Part shown: piece after piece, positions 9,391 through 17,033 of the stretch
Position numbering within the stretch: the first letter of the stretch is position 1
How the letters are laid out: each line of letters opens with the position of its first letter
Assembly: GCA_963728965.1 (NCBI GenBank)
Contig: CAVSMH010000001.1
Location: 186,001 to 250,000, forward strand
DNA from: DASQZT01 sp963728965
Lineage (GTDB): Bacteria; Acidobacteriota; Terriglobia; Bryobacterales; Bryobacteraceae
DNA: 64,000 bases
Reading direction: 5' to 3'
Position numbers and translations under genes: made by a program
Notes under the pieces: model-generated
What the model saw: the letters and a program-made list of their open reading frames with translations, nothing else
What the model was told of the DNA's origin: nothing
Databases searched by the model: none

Positions 9391-11004
9391 TCATTTCCTC
9401 GCGCCATCCGGCAAGGCGCCCGCAGGAATACCCGCGGCTACGTTCGCCGGAAGCTCGAGTTTGAACTCCGTGCCTTCGCCCGGCGTGGAGCTGACCGTGA
9501 TATCCCCCGCGTGCTGCTCCACGATGCTGTGCGCAACGGCCAGACCGAGGCCGGTGCGGTTCTGGTCCTCCTTCGTAGTGAAGAAAGGATCGAAGATCCG
9601 CGGCAAAACCTCGGCCGGGATGCCGCTTCCCGTATCCTTGACTCGAACCTGACCCTGCTCGGCGGCGGGATCGAACTCCGTGGTTACCTCGAGGCGGCCG
9701 CCTTTAGGCATGGCCTCCGAGGCATTCACCATCAGCACCAGGATTACCTGCTGGATCTGGTTGGCATCGCATTCCACCTGGGGCAGATCCGGGGCCAGGC
9801 TCTCCACCAGCTCGATGTTCTGCATCGCCAGCTTATGTTTGATCAACAGCACGGCGCGATGCACCACGGTATTCAGGTCGTTCGGCTCGCGGTGGCTGGG
9901 CGCCTGCCGCGAGAACGTCAGCAGGTTCTTCACCAGCTCGCCGCAGCGCTTGCTCTCCCGCTCGATGGTCTGGAGCTGCTCGACCAGGTCGTCGCGCCCC
10001 GTCAGTTCGTGCTTGAGCAGCTCGCGCATGACGAGGCGGGCATATGTCAGGATGCCGAAGAGCGGGTTGTTGATCTCGTGGGCCACGGTAGCGGCCAGTT
10101 TGCCGATGGAGGCCATTTTTTCGGAGCGGAGCAGGGTTTTGTGTACCCGCTCGAGCTCCGCCGTCTTGCGACGCACCTCCTCTTCGATCTTGGCTTGGAC
10201 TCCGGCCACCTCGGCCGTCATCTTGTTGAACGACGCGGCCAGATCTCCCAATTCGTCGTCCGAATGGACCGGCAGCCGGTATTCGAGGTCGCCGCCCGCC
10301 ACGCGGTGGGTTCCGGCGATCAGCGACTTGACCGGGCGGTAGACCACGATCCACATGAATCCGACAGCCGCCGCGCACCCGAACAGGATGGCGCCGAAAA
10401 GGAACCAGCGCAGGGTGGAGTTATGCCGGGCCAGCTGCGTGTCCACGACCGCCAGCGAGAGATCGGCATCGATCACACCGAGCACGCGCTGGCTGGCCTC
10501 ATGCACATGGCATTCCGCCTCGGTGCAATCGGTCGAGTTGTAGATGGGCCGCATCACTCCCTGGAGGTGTTCGCCGCGGTCCCAGAAGGTGCGGGCGCGG
10601 GTGAGGCGGTCGATGCCCAGAAGCGGCTGCGCTCCGGAGTGACACTCGTTGCACCCCTCCGCGCTCTTGTCCACCACCGAGCCGACTTCGCGGGCTTCGG
10701 TGGAGAGGGTGATGCGTCCATCCTTGTTGAAAATGCGGATGCGGCGGATGCCGCGCTGGCTGCCCAGGTCGCGGATGATGTTGTACAGCGCGTCCCGCTG
10801 ATTATGGAGCATCTCGTAGCGGGTGCTGCGGAGGATGACGTCGGTGACGCGGTCGGCCGACAGGGCAACCAGGCTCTCGGCGTTGGAGCGCGCCATGCGC
10901 AGGTTCATGAAGCCGAACAGGGCGAAGAAGGCGGTCGTACTGGCGATGACGCACAGCGCCAGCTTGGCCGCCAACCCGAGCCGAATTTGCTTGGCCAGCT
11001 TCAT
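9391..11004 (-). CDS. Membrane histidine kinase with c-type haem motifs in its periplasmic sensor
   Basis: About 537 residues from the ATG at 11004. It has an N-terminal membrane helix, a periplasmic domain of roughly 150 residues, a second helix (FLFGAILFGCAAAVGFMWIVV), a HAMP linker, a coiled coil, HisKA (VAHEINNPLFG, His phospho-acceptor) and HATPase_c (VNASEAMP, DTGSGIPAEVL, GLGLAVAH). The periplasmic part contains CNECH, a classic CxxCH haem-attachment motif, and CTEAECH, a wider variant. It therefore probably senses redox state or a small ligand through covalent haem. It lies between the NrfD-like gene and the NtrC-type regulator. Confidence 0.92.
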   Translation of the reverse strand: MKLAKQIRLGLAAKLALCVIASTTAFFALFGFMNLRMARSNAESLVALSADRVTDVILRSTRYEMLHNQRDALYNIIRDLGSQRGIRRIRIFNKDGRITLSTEAREVGSVVDKSAEGCNECHSGAQPLLGIDRLTRARTFWDRGEHLQGVMRPIYNSTDCTEAECHVHEASQRVLGVIDADLSLAVVDTQLARHNSTLRWFLFGAILFGCAAAVGFMWIVVYRPVKSLIAGTHRVAGGDLEYRLPVHSDDELGDLAASFNKMTAEVAGVQAKIEEEVRRKTAELERVHKTLLRSEKMASIGKLAATVAHEINNPLFGILTYARLVMRELLKHELTGRDDLVEQLQTIERESKRCGELVKNLLTFSRQAPSHREPNDLNTVVHRAVLLIKHKLAMQNIELVESLAPDLPQVECDANQIQQVILVLMVNASEAMPKGGRLEVTTEFDPAAEQGQVRVKDTGSGIPAEVLPRIFDPFFTTKEDQNRTGLGLAVAHSIVEQHAGDITVSSTPGEGTEFKLELPANVAAGIPAGALPDGARK

Positions 11005-11049
11005 GACTCCCGCGGCCCCGGGGCCGCACACTGCCGGCGCGGCGGCCGG

Positions 11050-12219
11050 TTATCCGACCGCCACGCGGTCATCCTCCTTGGCTTCCGTTCCGGTTTCGGC
11101 GTGCCCCTCCGGGTACGCTTCGAAAACGGGGAAATACTGCGCGATGACGCGGAAAATTGCGAATCCCGCGGCGACGATCGAGAGGGTCACCGCCACCTCG
11201 CTCCACTTGGGTAGATAATGCGTCCCGGAGCCGGCTTCCAGGCCCGTCGTGCCCACGTTCAGGCGGTTCGCAATGACGCCGAAAACCACCATCACGGCGC
11301 AGGCGTACAGCGCGCCGGGCCGGATGCGGATGCGGTGTTGATACAGCAGAATCGTGGGGACCACCAGCAGCGTCATTTCGAGCAGGAACAGCCAGGTTTC
11401 GATGCGGTTTCGGGACAGCAGCGACAGCACGTGACGATGTCCGAGATCGAGGAAACGGATCCACAGGTAGACGCTCATCACCACCGCCAGCACGCGCGCG
11501 ATGCTGGCCAGCAGCGGCAATTCCAGGGCCCTGCCAAAGGCACGGCTGCTGTGCCACGACTCGAAGATGGTCATGGCCAAGCCGACGGCGATCGCCGAAA
11601 CGTAGAACAGCAGCGGCAGCATCGGCGTGTACCACAGCGGATACAGTTTCTCGGGGACGATCAGGAACAGCGAGCCCAGCGAACTCTGGTGCAGCGTGGA
11701 AAGCAGCACGCCGAGGATCATCAGGGGCACCGAGATCTTGTGGATCCAGGCGAGCGGTTTGTGCAACCCGAACCTCTCCAGGACAATCGGCAGAAACTCG
11801 AGAAACAACACGGTGGTGTAGAGGGTGACGCACCAGGCCACCTCGAACATCACCGAATGCGGATTCCACATCACCAGCGGATGCCACAGGCGGTCGGGGC
11901 GGCCGAGGTCGAACAACAGGCCCACCACCACCAGCACGTAGCCCAGGAAGGCGGTGAGGATCGCCGGCCGGAGCACGGGCTGGTACTTCTCGATGGCAAA
12001 GATGTGGACGATCGCCACCAGGGTGAATCCGCCCGCGGCGAGGGCCACCCCGCACATCACATCGAAACCGATCCAGATGCCCCACGGGAACTTGTCGCTG
12101 AGGTTCGTGGATCCCCCCAAACCATAGAAAATCCGGAGGTAAGTGGCATAGAGCCCACTCAGCATAATGGCCGCGAAAATCGCGCGCCAGACAGTGATTC
12201 TGGGCAGCTTGCGGGTCAC
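11050..12219 (-). CDS. NrfD/HybB-like integral membrane quinone-interacting subunit
   Basis: A 389-residue polytopic protein of about ten hydrophobic helices, matching NrfD/PsrC/HybB proteins that exchange electrons and protons with membrane quinones (family knowledge). Recognisable segments are SDKFPWGIWIGFDVMCGVAL, LDLGRPDRLWHPLVMWN and LPKWSEVAVTLSIVAAG. It starts with GTG at 12219, overlapping the stop of the 4Fe-4S gene (GTGA). Longer upstream reading in this frame is only the shadow of that gene. It should form a two-subunit membrane module with the HybA-like protein. Confidence 0.9.
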   Translation of the reverse strand: MTRKLPRITVWRAIFAAIMLSGLYATYLRIFYGLGGSTNLSDKFPWGIWIGFDVMCGVALAAGGFTLVAIVHIFAIEKYQPVLRPAILTAFLGYVLVVVGLLFDLGRPDRLWHPLVMWNPHSVMFEVAWCVTLYTTVLFLEFLPIVLERFGLHKPLAWIHKISVPLMILGVLLSTLHQSSLGSLFLIVPEKLYPLWYTPMLPLLFYVSAIAVGLAMTIFESWHSSRAFGRALELPLLASIARVLAVVMSVYLWIRFLDLGHRHVLSLLSRNRIETWLFLLEMTLLVVPTILLYQHRIRIRPGALYACAVMVVFGVIANRLNVGTTGLEAGSGTHYLPKWSEVAVTLSIVAAGFAIFRVIAQYFPVFEAYPEGHAETGTEAKEDDRVAVG

Positions 12220-12959
12220 CGGCGACCCTCCTTCTGGGCCACTTCGGCCCGGCGGTTGGTAATCCACCAGATCCCTCCCAGCAGTACGGCGCCGGTAGAT
12301 ACCACGTCGGGCAGGAGTTCGAGGACGCGCCAGGTGGTTTCGGGCAAAGGCTCCTGCGGCACCCCGGTGCGCAGGCCGATCTGGTCGAACGGCACGGCGG
12401 AGAGGTAGAACACCGATGTGCCCCCTACCTCCGTGAGGCCGTAGATCTTGGGATAGTACTGGTCCGGCTTTTCGGCGATCCGCTGATGCGCCTCGGCGAT
12501 CAACTCCTCGCGGTCGCCGTTTTTCGTGGCGCCGACCGGGCATGCTTCGGCGCAGGCCGTCACCTTGCCCTGGCTCTGGCGGTCGTAGCACATGTCGCAC
12601 TTGCGCATGCGGGGCAGGCGAGCCGACCACTCGTAGGAAGGCACCTGGAACGGGCAAGCCTGCATGCAGTACCGGCAGCCCATGCACTTCTCGGCATCGT
12701 AGACCACCGGACCCAGGGCGGTCTTCTGTAAGGCCCCGACCGGGCACACGGAGGCGCACGCCGGTTGCAGACAGTTCATGCACAGCCGGCGGCTGTATTT
12801 GTCCCCATGCGTTTCGATGGTCGTGAGCTTGTGGGCGGAGAGCGTTTCCTCAGCCGCGATTTTGTCGTCGTAGGGGAATCCCCATCGCTCTGCACAAGCT
12901 CCCTCGCAGGCTTTACAACCTATGCAGAGGGTGCTGTCGTATAAGATTGCCTTCGACAT
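12216..12959 (-). CDS. HybA-like protein with four 4Fe-4S clusters and a C-terminal anchor
   Basis: A 247-residue electron-transfer protein. Four cysteine groups are visible: CIGCKACEGAC, CMNCLQPACASVCP, CMGCRYCMQACP and a CDMC...CAEACP pair. A hydrophobic helix near the C-terminus (VVSTGAVLLGGIWWI) anchors it. Unlike standard HybA it begins directly with MSKAILYDSTLC and has no Tat signal, so the clusters probably face the cytoplasm (inference). It is followed by the NrfD-like subunit. The 160-base gap before it in the operon includes a 6-bp GC hairpin (13067-13082) without a T-run. Confidence 0.9.
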   Translation of the reverse strand: MSKAILYDSTLCIGCKACEGACAERWGFPYDDKIAAEETLSAHKLTTIETHGDKYSRRLCMNCLQPACASVCPVGALQKTALGPVVYDAEKCMGCRYCMQACPFQVPSYEWSARLPRMRKCDMCYDRQSQGKVTACAEACPVGATKNGDREELIAEAHQRIAEKPDQYYPKIYGLTEVGGTSVFYLSAVPFDQIGLRTGVPQEPLPETTWRVLELLPDVVSTGAVLLGGIWWITNRRAEVAQKEGRR

Positions 12960-13118
12960 AATAGGACCCTCAACTCCTTTTTAGCAGAAATCAGCCACAA
13001 TGTGTAGCAAAATGTTACAGTCCGGCGACGGGCAAGGAAAACCCCGCTACCGCCGTCCTTTCGCCGGCCCGGAACGCCGGGCTGCCGCGGGCGGAAGCCG
13101 GACTTGCGCCACCGCGCC

Positions 13119-13790
13119 TCACGCCGTGAGGAAGAACTCTCCGGTGGTGGCCTTCCAGTTGGCATCCGCCAGGGCCGTGATCAAATCTTCGGTGGGACGT
13201 CCGCCATCGGCCGCGACCGCGCCGGCCAGCACCGGTTGACGCGCGTACAACCGCTCGACCGATTCCCGCATCCATTCGCGAATCAAGCCCTTGGGCACCA
13301 GATTGCGATTGGTGTTTTCTTCATCCGGCACATGGACGGAAACAAGCCAGCCTTTGCCGTAGGGGTCCTGGCGGAAAGCGGCGGGATTGTTGAGGATCTC
13401 GGTATTGATTTCCAGCACTTCCCCTTCGGTGGGGGAGACCATCTCGGCCTTCTCTCCATCGCGATAGAACGCAAGCACTTTCTGGCCCTGGCGGATCCAC
13501 TGGCCGGGCTTGGGCAACTCGATGCGCTCGATTTTGCCGATCAGTGCGGCGGCGAACTCGTCGGCGCCCACGCGCACCACGTTTTTGCGCTCTCTGACCA
13601 GCCAGCTATGGCCGGGATGATATGAAAGCTGTTCGGGGACCTTGAAGCCATCCACGAAGTCTCCGCCAGGACCGGCCGGGACTGCCTGCGGCGCCTGAAC
13701 CGGAACGGTGTTGAGCGCCTTGCGACGATTGAGAACGAAATCCAGAACGATGAAAACGAGGAACGTAGCCAATACCAGTAGGACCGTCAT
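13119..13790 (-). CDS. Membrane-anchored GcvH-like (lipoyl-domain) protein
   Basis: A 223-residue protein with an N-terminal membrane helix (VLLVLATFLVFIVLDFVL), a linker, and a domain like the glycine-cleavage H protein: YHPGHSWLVRE, VRVGADEFAAALIGKIE, GEKAEMVSPTEGEVLEIN and NPYGKGW-like DPYGKGWLVSV. The Lys of GEKAEM sits where GcvH carries lipoyl-lysine. No other glycine-cleavage gene is nearby. It heads the HybA-NrfD-kinase-regulator operon, so a redox role of a lipoyl arm is more likely than glycine catabolism (inference). The ATG at 13790 follows AAGGAAGG. Confidence 0.82.
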   Translation of the reverse strand: MTVLLVLATFLVFIVLDFVLNRRKALNTVPVQAPQAVPAGPGGDFVDGFKVPEQLSYHPGHSWLVRERKNVVRVGADEFAAALIGKIERIELPKPGQWIRQGQKVLAFYRDGEKAEMVSPTEGEVLEINTEILNNPAAFRQDPYGKGWLVSVHVPDEENTNRNLVPKGLIREWMRESVERLYARQPVLAGAVAADGGRPTEDLITALADANWKATTGEFFLTA

Positions 13791-13821
13791 GATGTTGCCT
13801 TCCTTTCTCCGACTCCCATAA

Positions 13822-13839
13822 GGGCACGGGAAGGGCCAA
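13822..13839 (-). promoter_or_regulatory. Sigma-54-type (-24/-12) promoter candidate
   Basis: Read on the minus strand the site is TTGGCCC-TTCCC-GTGCCC. It has GG at -24 and GC at -12 separated by exactly 10 bases, matching TGGCNC-N5-NTGC. The predicted start of transcription is near 13812, about 20 bases before the ATG of the GcvH-like gene, leaving room for its ribosome site. The operon encodes its own sigma-54 activator, which supports the call. No alternative -35/-10 pair is as good here. Confidence 0.55.
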
Positions 13840-13921
13840 ATAGCGGTGTTTTTTACCCTTTTATCTGTTGTGATTTCAACCGGATACGGCGATGGGTTTG
13901 TCGACGCCGGAGGGCGCTGTT

Positions 13922-13953
13922 GCGTTTCTCGACGGCACACCGTCGAGAAACGC
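13922..13953. promoter_or_regulatory. Perfect 14-bp palindrome, possible activator-binding site 1
   Basis: GCGTTTCTCGACGG, a 4-base spacer, then its exact reverse complement. It lies about 110-140 bp upstream of the predicted sigma-54 start, where NtrC-type enhancer sites usually lie. Its half-site TTCTCGAC is shared with the next palindrome. It could instead form a hairpin at the end of the NarL-type operon, but there is no T-run after it. Confidence 0.5.
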
Positions 13954-13989
13954 CATGAAGCGCCGGATAATCAGAGGTTTAGGCGGCAT

Positions 13990-14025
13990 GTCGTGATTCC
14001 CGACGGCGCTGTCGGAAATCACGAC
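13990..14025. promoter_or_regulatory. Near-perfect 15-bp palindrome, possible activator-binding site 2
   Basis: GTCGTGATTCCCGAC, a 6-base spacer, then GTCGGAAATCACGAC, with one mismatch in 15 pairs. The inner half-site TTCCCGAC/GTCGGAAA resembles that of the palindrome at 13922. Paired related sites upstream of a sigma-54-like promoter suggest cooperative binding of a Fis-type regulator. Apart from these two palindromes and the promoter, the 371 bases from 13791 to 14161 show no gene. Confidence 0.45.
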
Positions 14026-14161
14026 CAATCGGCGGTTGCCTCAGGGCTCGTGGAACCCCGCCGGCGAGATCCGCGCCGCCTCCCTCCCGTCGGCAGCATC
14101 CGCACGGTGACTTCGTGCCGTCCTCAATCTGGTTGGAATACCTGCTTACAGGGGCTGGTCC

Positions 14162-14809
14162 TTAAGCGACGATCTTCTTCCGCACCGCATAGAGGACAAT
14201 CTCGGCGGTGTTGTGCAAATTGAGCTTCTGCATGAGATGAGTGCGGTGGGTTTCCACGGTATAGGGGCTGACACTCAATAAGGTAGCTACCTCCTTATTG
14301 GATTTCCCTTCCGCCAGCAGTTGCAGGATTTCGCGCTCGCGTTCGGTGAGGAGCTCGTAGGAGTCTTCCATCCCTTTGCTCTGCAGTTGGCGCACGTAGT
14401 CTTCGGCCAGGGTTTGGGCAATGGCGGGGCTGAAGAAGGAGCGCCCGGTGGCAACGGCCCGGACGGCACGCACCAGGTCGGCCTGAACGGCGTCTTTGAG
14501 GAGGTACCCCTTCACGCCCGCGGTGAGCGCCCGGACGATGAACTCCTCGTCGGCATACATGCTCAGGATGATGATCCGGATATCGGGGTCGCGGTGCAGG
14601 ATCTGAGCGGCCGCGTCGATGCCGTTCAATTGGGGCATGGCGATATCCATGACGATGACGGAGGGGCAGAGCTCCTCGGCCTGGCGTACCGCCTGGCGGC
14701 CGTCGGAGGCTTCCCCGACGAGCTCCATATCTTCCTGCCGCTCGAGCAGGAATCGCAGGCCGGCCCGCACGACGTCGTGGTCGTCGGCCACCAGGATCTT
14801 GATCCTCAA
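14162..14809 (-). CDS. NarL/FixJ-family response regulator
   Basis: A 215-residue two-domain regulator: receiver (KILVADDHDVVRAGL, phospho-Asp in VIVMDIAMPQLNG, Lys in GYLLKDA) and a LuxR-type helix-turn-helix (LTEREREILQLLAEGKSNKEVATLLSVS is the recognition region). It starts with TTG at 14809, overlapping the kinase stop (TTGA), with AAGGAGG 6-8 bases upstream inside the kinase gene. It is the partner of that kinase. Target genes are not identifiable. Confidence 0.93.
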   Translation of the reverse strand: MRIKILVADDHDVVRAGLRFLLERQEDMELVGEASDGRQAVRQAEELCPSVIVMDIAMPQLNGIDAAAQILHRDPDIRIIILSMYADEEFIVRALTAGVKGYLLKDAVQADLVRAVRAVATGRSFFSPAIAQTLAEDYVRQLQSKGMEDSYELLTEREREILQLLAEGKSNKEVATLLSVSPYTVETHRTHLMQKLNLHNTAEIVLYAVRKKIVA

Positions 14810-16149
14810 GCCGTTACCTCCTTAGGAGCAGGGATTTCGCAATGCAGGAGCGTGCCCGCCGAAGGCTGCGACCGCACTTGCATGCTTCCCCCCAATTCTC
14901 GCACCCGCTCCTCGATTCCGACCAGCCCGATGCCACGGTCGCGGACTTTGTGGACGTCGAACCCGACGCCGTCGTCTTCCACGGTCAACGAGAGTGTCGT
15001 GGGACCGCCGTGGAGAGAGACGCGGATGGATGTGGCGCGGGCGTGCCGCGCGGAGTTGGTGAGCGCCTCCTGAACGACCCGGTAGACGCAGGTGCGGTGC
15101 GTGTCGGGAAGGTTCGCCAGCTCTCCGTCGAGCCGCATTTCGACCGGGACGCCACTCCGTTTGGTGAACTCGCGCGCCTGCCATTGCAGGGCGGGGGCCA
15201 ACCCCAATTCATCCAACACGGAAGGGCGCAGGCCGGCGGACATATTGCGGACGCTGCGCAGCGTATCCTCGGTGAGCTTCTTGGCCTGGGCCAGGTGATC
15301 GGTGAAATCGGGTCCGGCGGTAGTACGGAACTCCTCGACGTTGCCCAGTTCCATACGCAGGGCGGTGAGCATCTGACCGACCTGGTCGTGCAATTCGCGC
15401 GAGATGCTGCGGCGCTCTTCCTCCTGTGCCCCGGAGAGGGTTTGGGAGAGGCGGCGGAGTTCCTTGGCACTGTTTTCAATCTGAAGCAGGTAGACCGCGG
15501 TGGCCGCTTCGAGCGATCGGGTCCTCAAGATGCTGGCGAGGGCCACAACGCCACCCAGCAGCAAGGCGAGTCCGGCAATGCGCCGCAGGTCGGACTTGAG
15601 CTCCTGTTCGGTCTGCAAGACCTGCTGCTGCCGTCGCAGTCCCTGTTGGACGTTCAAGCCGCCGAGCCGCTCGATGGCACTGAGTACCGCTTCGCGGTAG
15701 GGAACGACGGAGCGTCGCAAAAACGACCGTCCGAGAGCCGCTTTATCTGCCGGCGTCCAGTCGAACACGGGATCCACCGATCTCCAGTACACGCGGATGG
15801 CCTGGCGCAACTCCGTAACCTGGGCCCGCTGCTCCTCTGAGCCAGTCCGTTCCAGTGCGCCCAGATTCTCTTCGATCGAGGAACGCAGGGACTCGAGGGT
15901 GGCGCGGTCGGTGGCCGCCGATTCGAGAGACGTTTCGAGCAGGTAATCGCGGACGAGAATGGCGGTTAGGAACAGTTCGGTACGAACGCGGTCAATGAGG
16001 GCGCGCTCGCCGCGCAGACGGTCCTGAATGGTGGCTACCTCGGCGTACACTTTGCCCAGACTGCGGTGCAGGGCCGCCGCCGAGCCGCCGATCAGCAGCA
16101 ACAGGGCTCCGAAGCCGATTAAAAGAAGAGGCCAGGTGCGGAGTCTCAC
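14806..16149 (-). CDS. NarX/DegS-type sensor histidine kinase
   Basis: 447 residues from a GTG start. Two hydrophobic segments (residues 7-27 and about 192-212) flank a helical periplasmic domain of about 165 residues resembling CHASE3/four-helix sensors. Then come the HisKA_3 domain (SISRELHDQVGQMLTALRMEL, phospho-His) and HATPase_c (VVQEALTNSARHA, VEDDGVGFD, RGIGLVGIEERV). The signal is unknown. It forms a two-gene operon with the downstream NarL-type regulator. Confidence 0.92.
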   Translation of the reverse strand: MRLRTWPLLLIGFGALLLLIGGSAAALHRSLGKVYAEVATIQDRLRGERALIDRVRTELFLTAILVRDYLLETSLESAATDRATLESLRSSIEENLGALERTGSEEQRAQVTELRQAIRVYWRSVDPVFDWTPADKAALGRSFLRRSVVPYREAVLSAIERLGGLNVQQGLRRQQQVLQTEQELKSDLRRIAGLALLLGGVVALASILRTRSLEAATAVYLLQIENSAKELRRLSQTLSGAQEEERRSISRELHDQVGQMLTALRMELGNVEEFRTTAGPDFTDHLAQAKKLTEDTLRSVRNMSAGLRPSVLDELGLAPALQWQAREFTKRSGVPVEMRLDGELANLPDTHRTCVYRVVQEALTNSARHARATSIRVSLHGGPTTLSLTVEDDGVGFDVHKVRDRGIGLVGIEERVRELGGSMQVRSQPSAGTLLHCEIPAPKEVTA

Positions 16150-16196
16150 TACGCCCGCATTCTAGCAGGCCTGGACACTTGTGTAGGCTGGAGCGT

Positions 16197-16991
16197 ATGG
16201 ACGTGGTGTTCAGCGATCTGGATGGAACCCTTCTGGATGCGGAGACCTATTCGTACGAAGGGGCGGCGGCGGGAATGGCGCTGTTGAGGAGCCGGGCGGT
16301 CCCGCTGGTTCTCTGCACCAGCAAAACCCGTAGCGAGGTGGAGTACTGGCGCGAGCGCATGGGGAACCGCGATCCGTTCGTGGTGGAGAACGGCGGCGCG
16401 GTGTATCTTCCGGCGGGCTACTTCGGGGTCTCGCAGCGTGAAAGCCGGCGCAGGGGAGACTACCAGGTGTGGCAATCGGGCACGGAATACGCGGAACTGG
16501 TACAGGCGCTCGAGGAAGCCTCCGCTAAAGCTGGGTGCCGGGTGCGGGGATTCCATCAGATGGCAGCGGGCGAGGTGGGCGCTCTTTGCGGCTTGAGTCC
16601 GGCACACGCGCAACTCGCCAAGGAGCGTGAGTTCGACGAGCCGTTTGTGATTCTGGATCCGGAAAGGGAAGGCGCGCTGGCGGCGGCGATCGAAGCCGCG
16701 GGCCGGCACTATACCCGCGGCGGCCGGTTCGGGCACATCATGGGAAATAACGACAAAGCGGCGGCGGTGCGCACGCTGGTGGAGGGGTACCGGGAACTCG
16801 ATCCGCGCGTCCGCACCATCGGGCTGGGAGACGGTCTGAACGATGCCTCGTTTCTCAATGTGGTGGACGTGCCGGTGCTGATCCGCAGCGCGGGGCTGGA
16901 GCGCCTCCAGGCGGCGGTCCCCCGTGGCCAAGCCACCGCTCTGCCGGGACCGTTGGGATGGAGCGAGGCGATCCGCTCGCTATTCGGGTGA
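16197..16991 (+). CDS. HAD phosphatase, mannosyl-3-phosphoglycerate phosphatase-like
   Basis: About 264 residues from the ATG at 16197; a TTG at 16179 is a weaker start. The HAD nucleophile motif FSDLDGTLLD is at the N-terminus. TSKTRSEVEYWRERMG and PFVVENGGAVYLP are characteristic of mannosyl-3-phosphoglycerate / glucosyl-3-phosphoglycerate phosphatases. The acidic motif GLGDGLNDASFL completes the active site. It would release the compatible solute mannosyl- or glucosylglycerate. It stands 42 bases before an OtsA-OtsB fusion, suggesting an osmolyte locus. No matching sugar-phosphoglycerate synthase is in the window. Confidence 0.8.
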   Translation: MDVVFSDLDGTLLDAETYSYEGAAAGMALLRSRAVPLVLCTSKTRSEVEYWRERMGNRDPFVVENGGAVYLPAGYFGVSQRESRRRGDYQVWQSGTEYAELVQALEEASAKAGCRVRGFHQMAAGEVGALCGLSPAHAQLAKEREFDEPFVILDPEREGALAAAIEAAGRHYTRGGRFGHIMGNNDKAAAVRTLVEGYRELDPRVRTIGLGDGLNDASFLNVVDVPVLIRSAGLERLQAAVPRGQATALPGPLGWSEAIRSLFG

Positions 16992-17033
16992 CCGCGGGTG
17001 CGCATCGGCTGAGGAGCTCTGCAAGCAGTCGTC

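Noticed and set aside
9058..11214. A 718-codon open frame on the plus strand
   Set aside because: It is antisense to the kinase and regulator genes, has no family motif, and arises from codon bias in GC-rich DNA.
13067..13082. GC hairpin (GCCCGG-AACG-CCGGGC) between the GcvH-like and HybA-like genes, considered as a terminator
   Set aside because: No T-run follows on the minus strand and the flanking genes appear to belong to one operon; at most a weak RNA-stability element.
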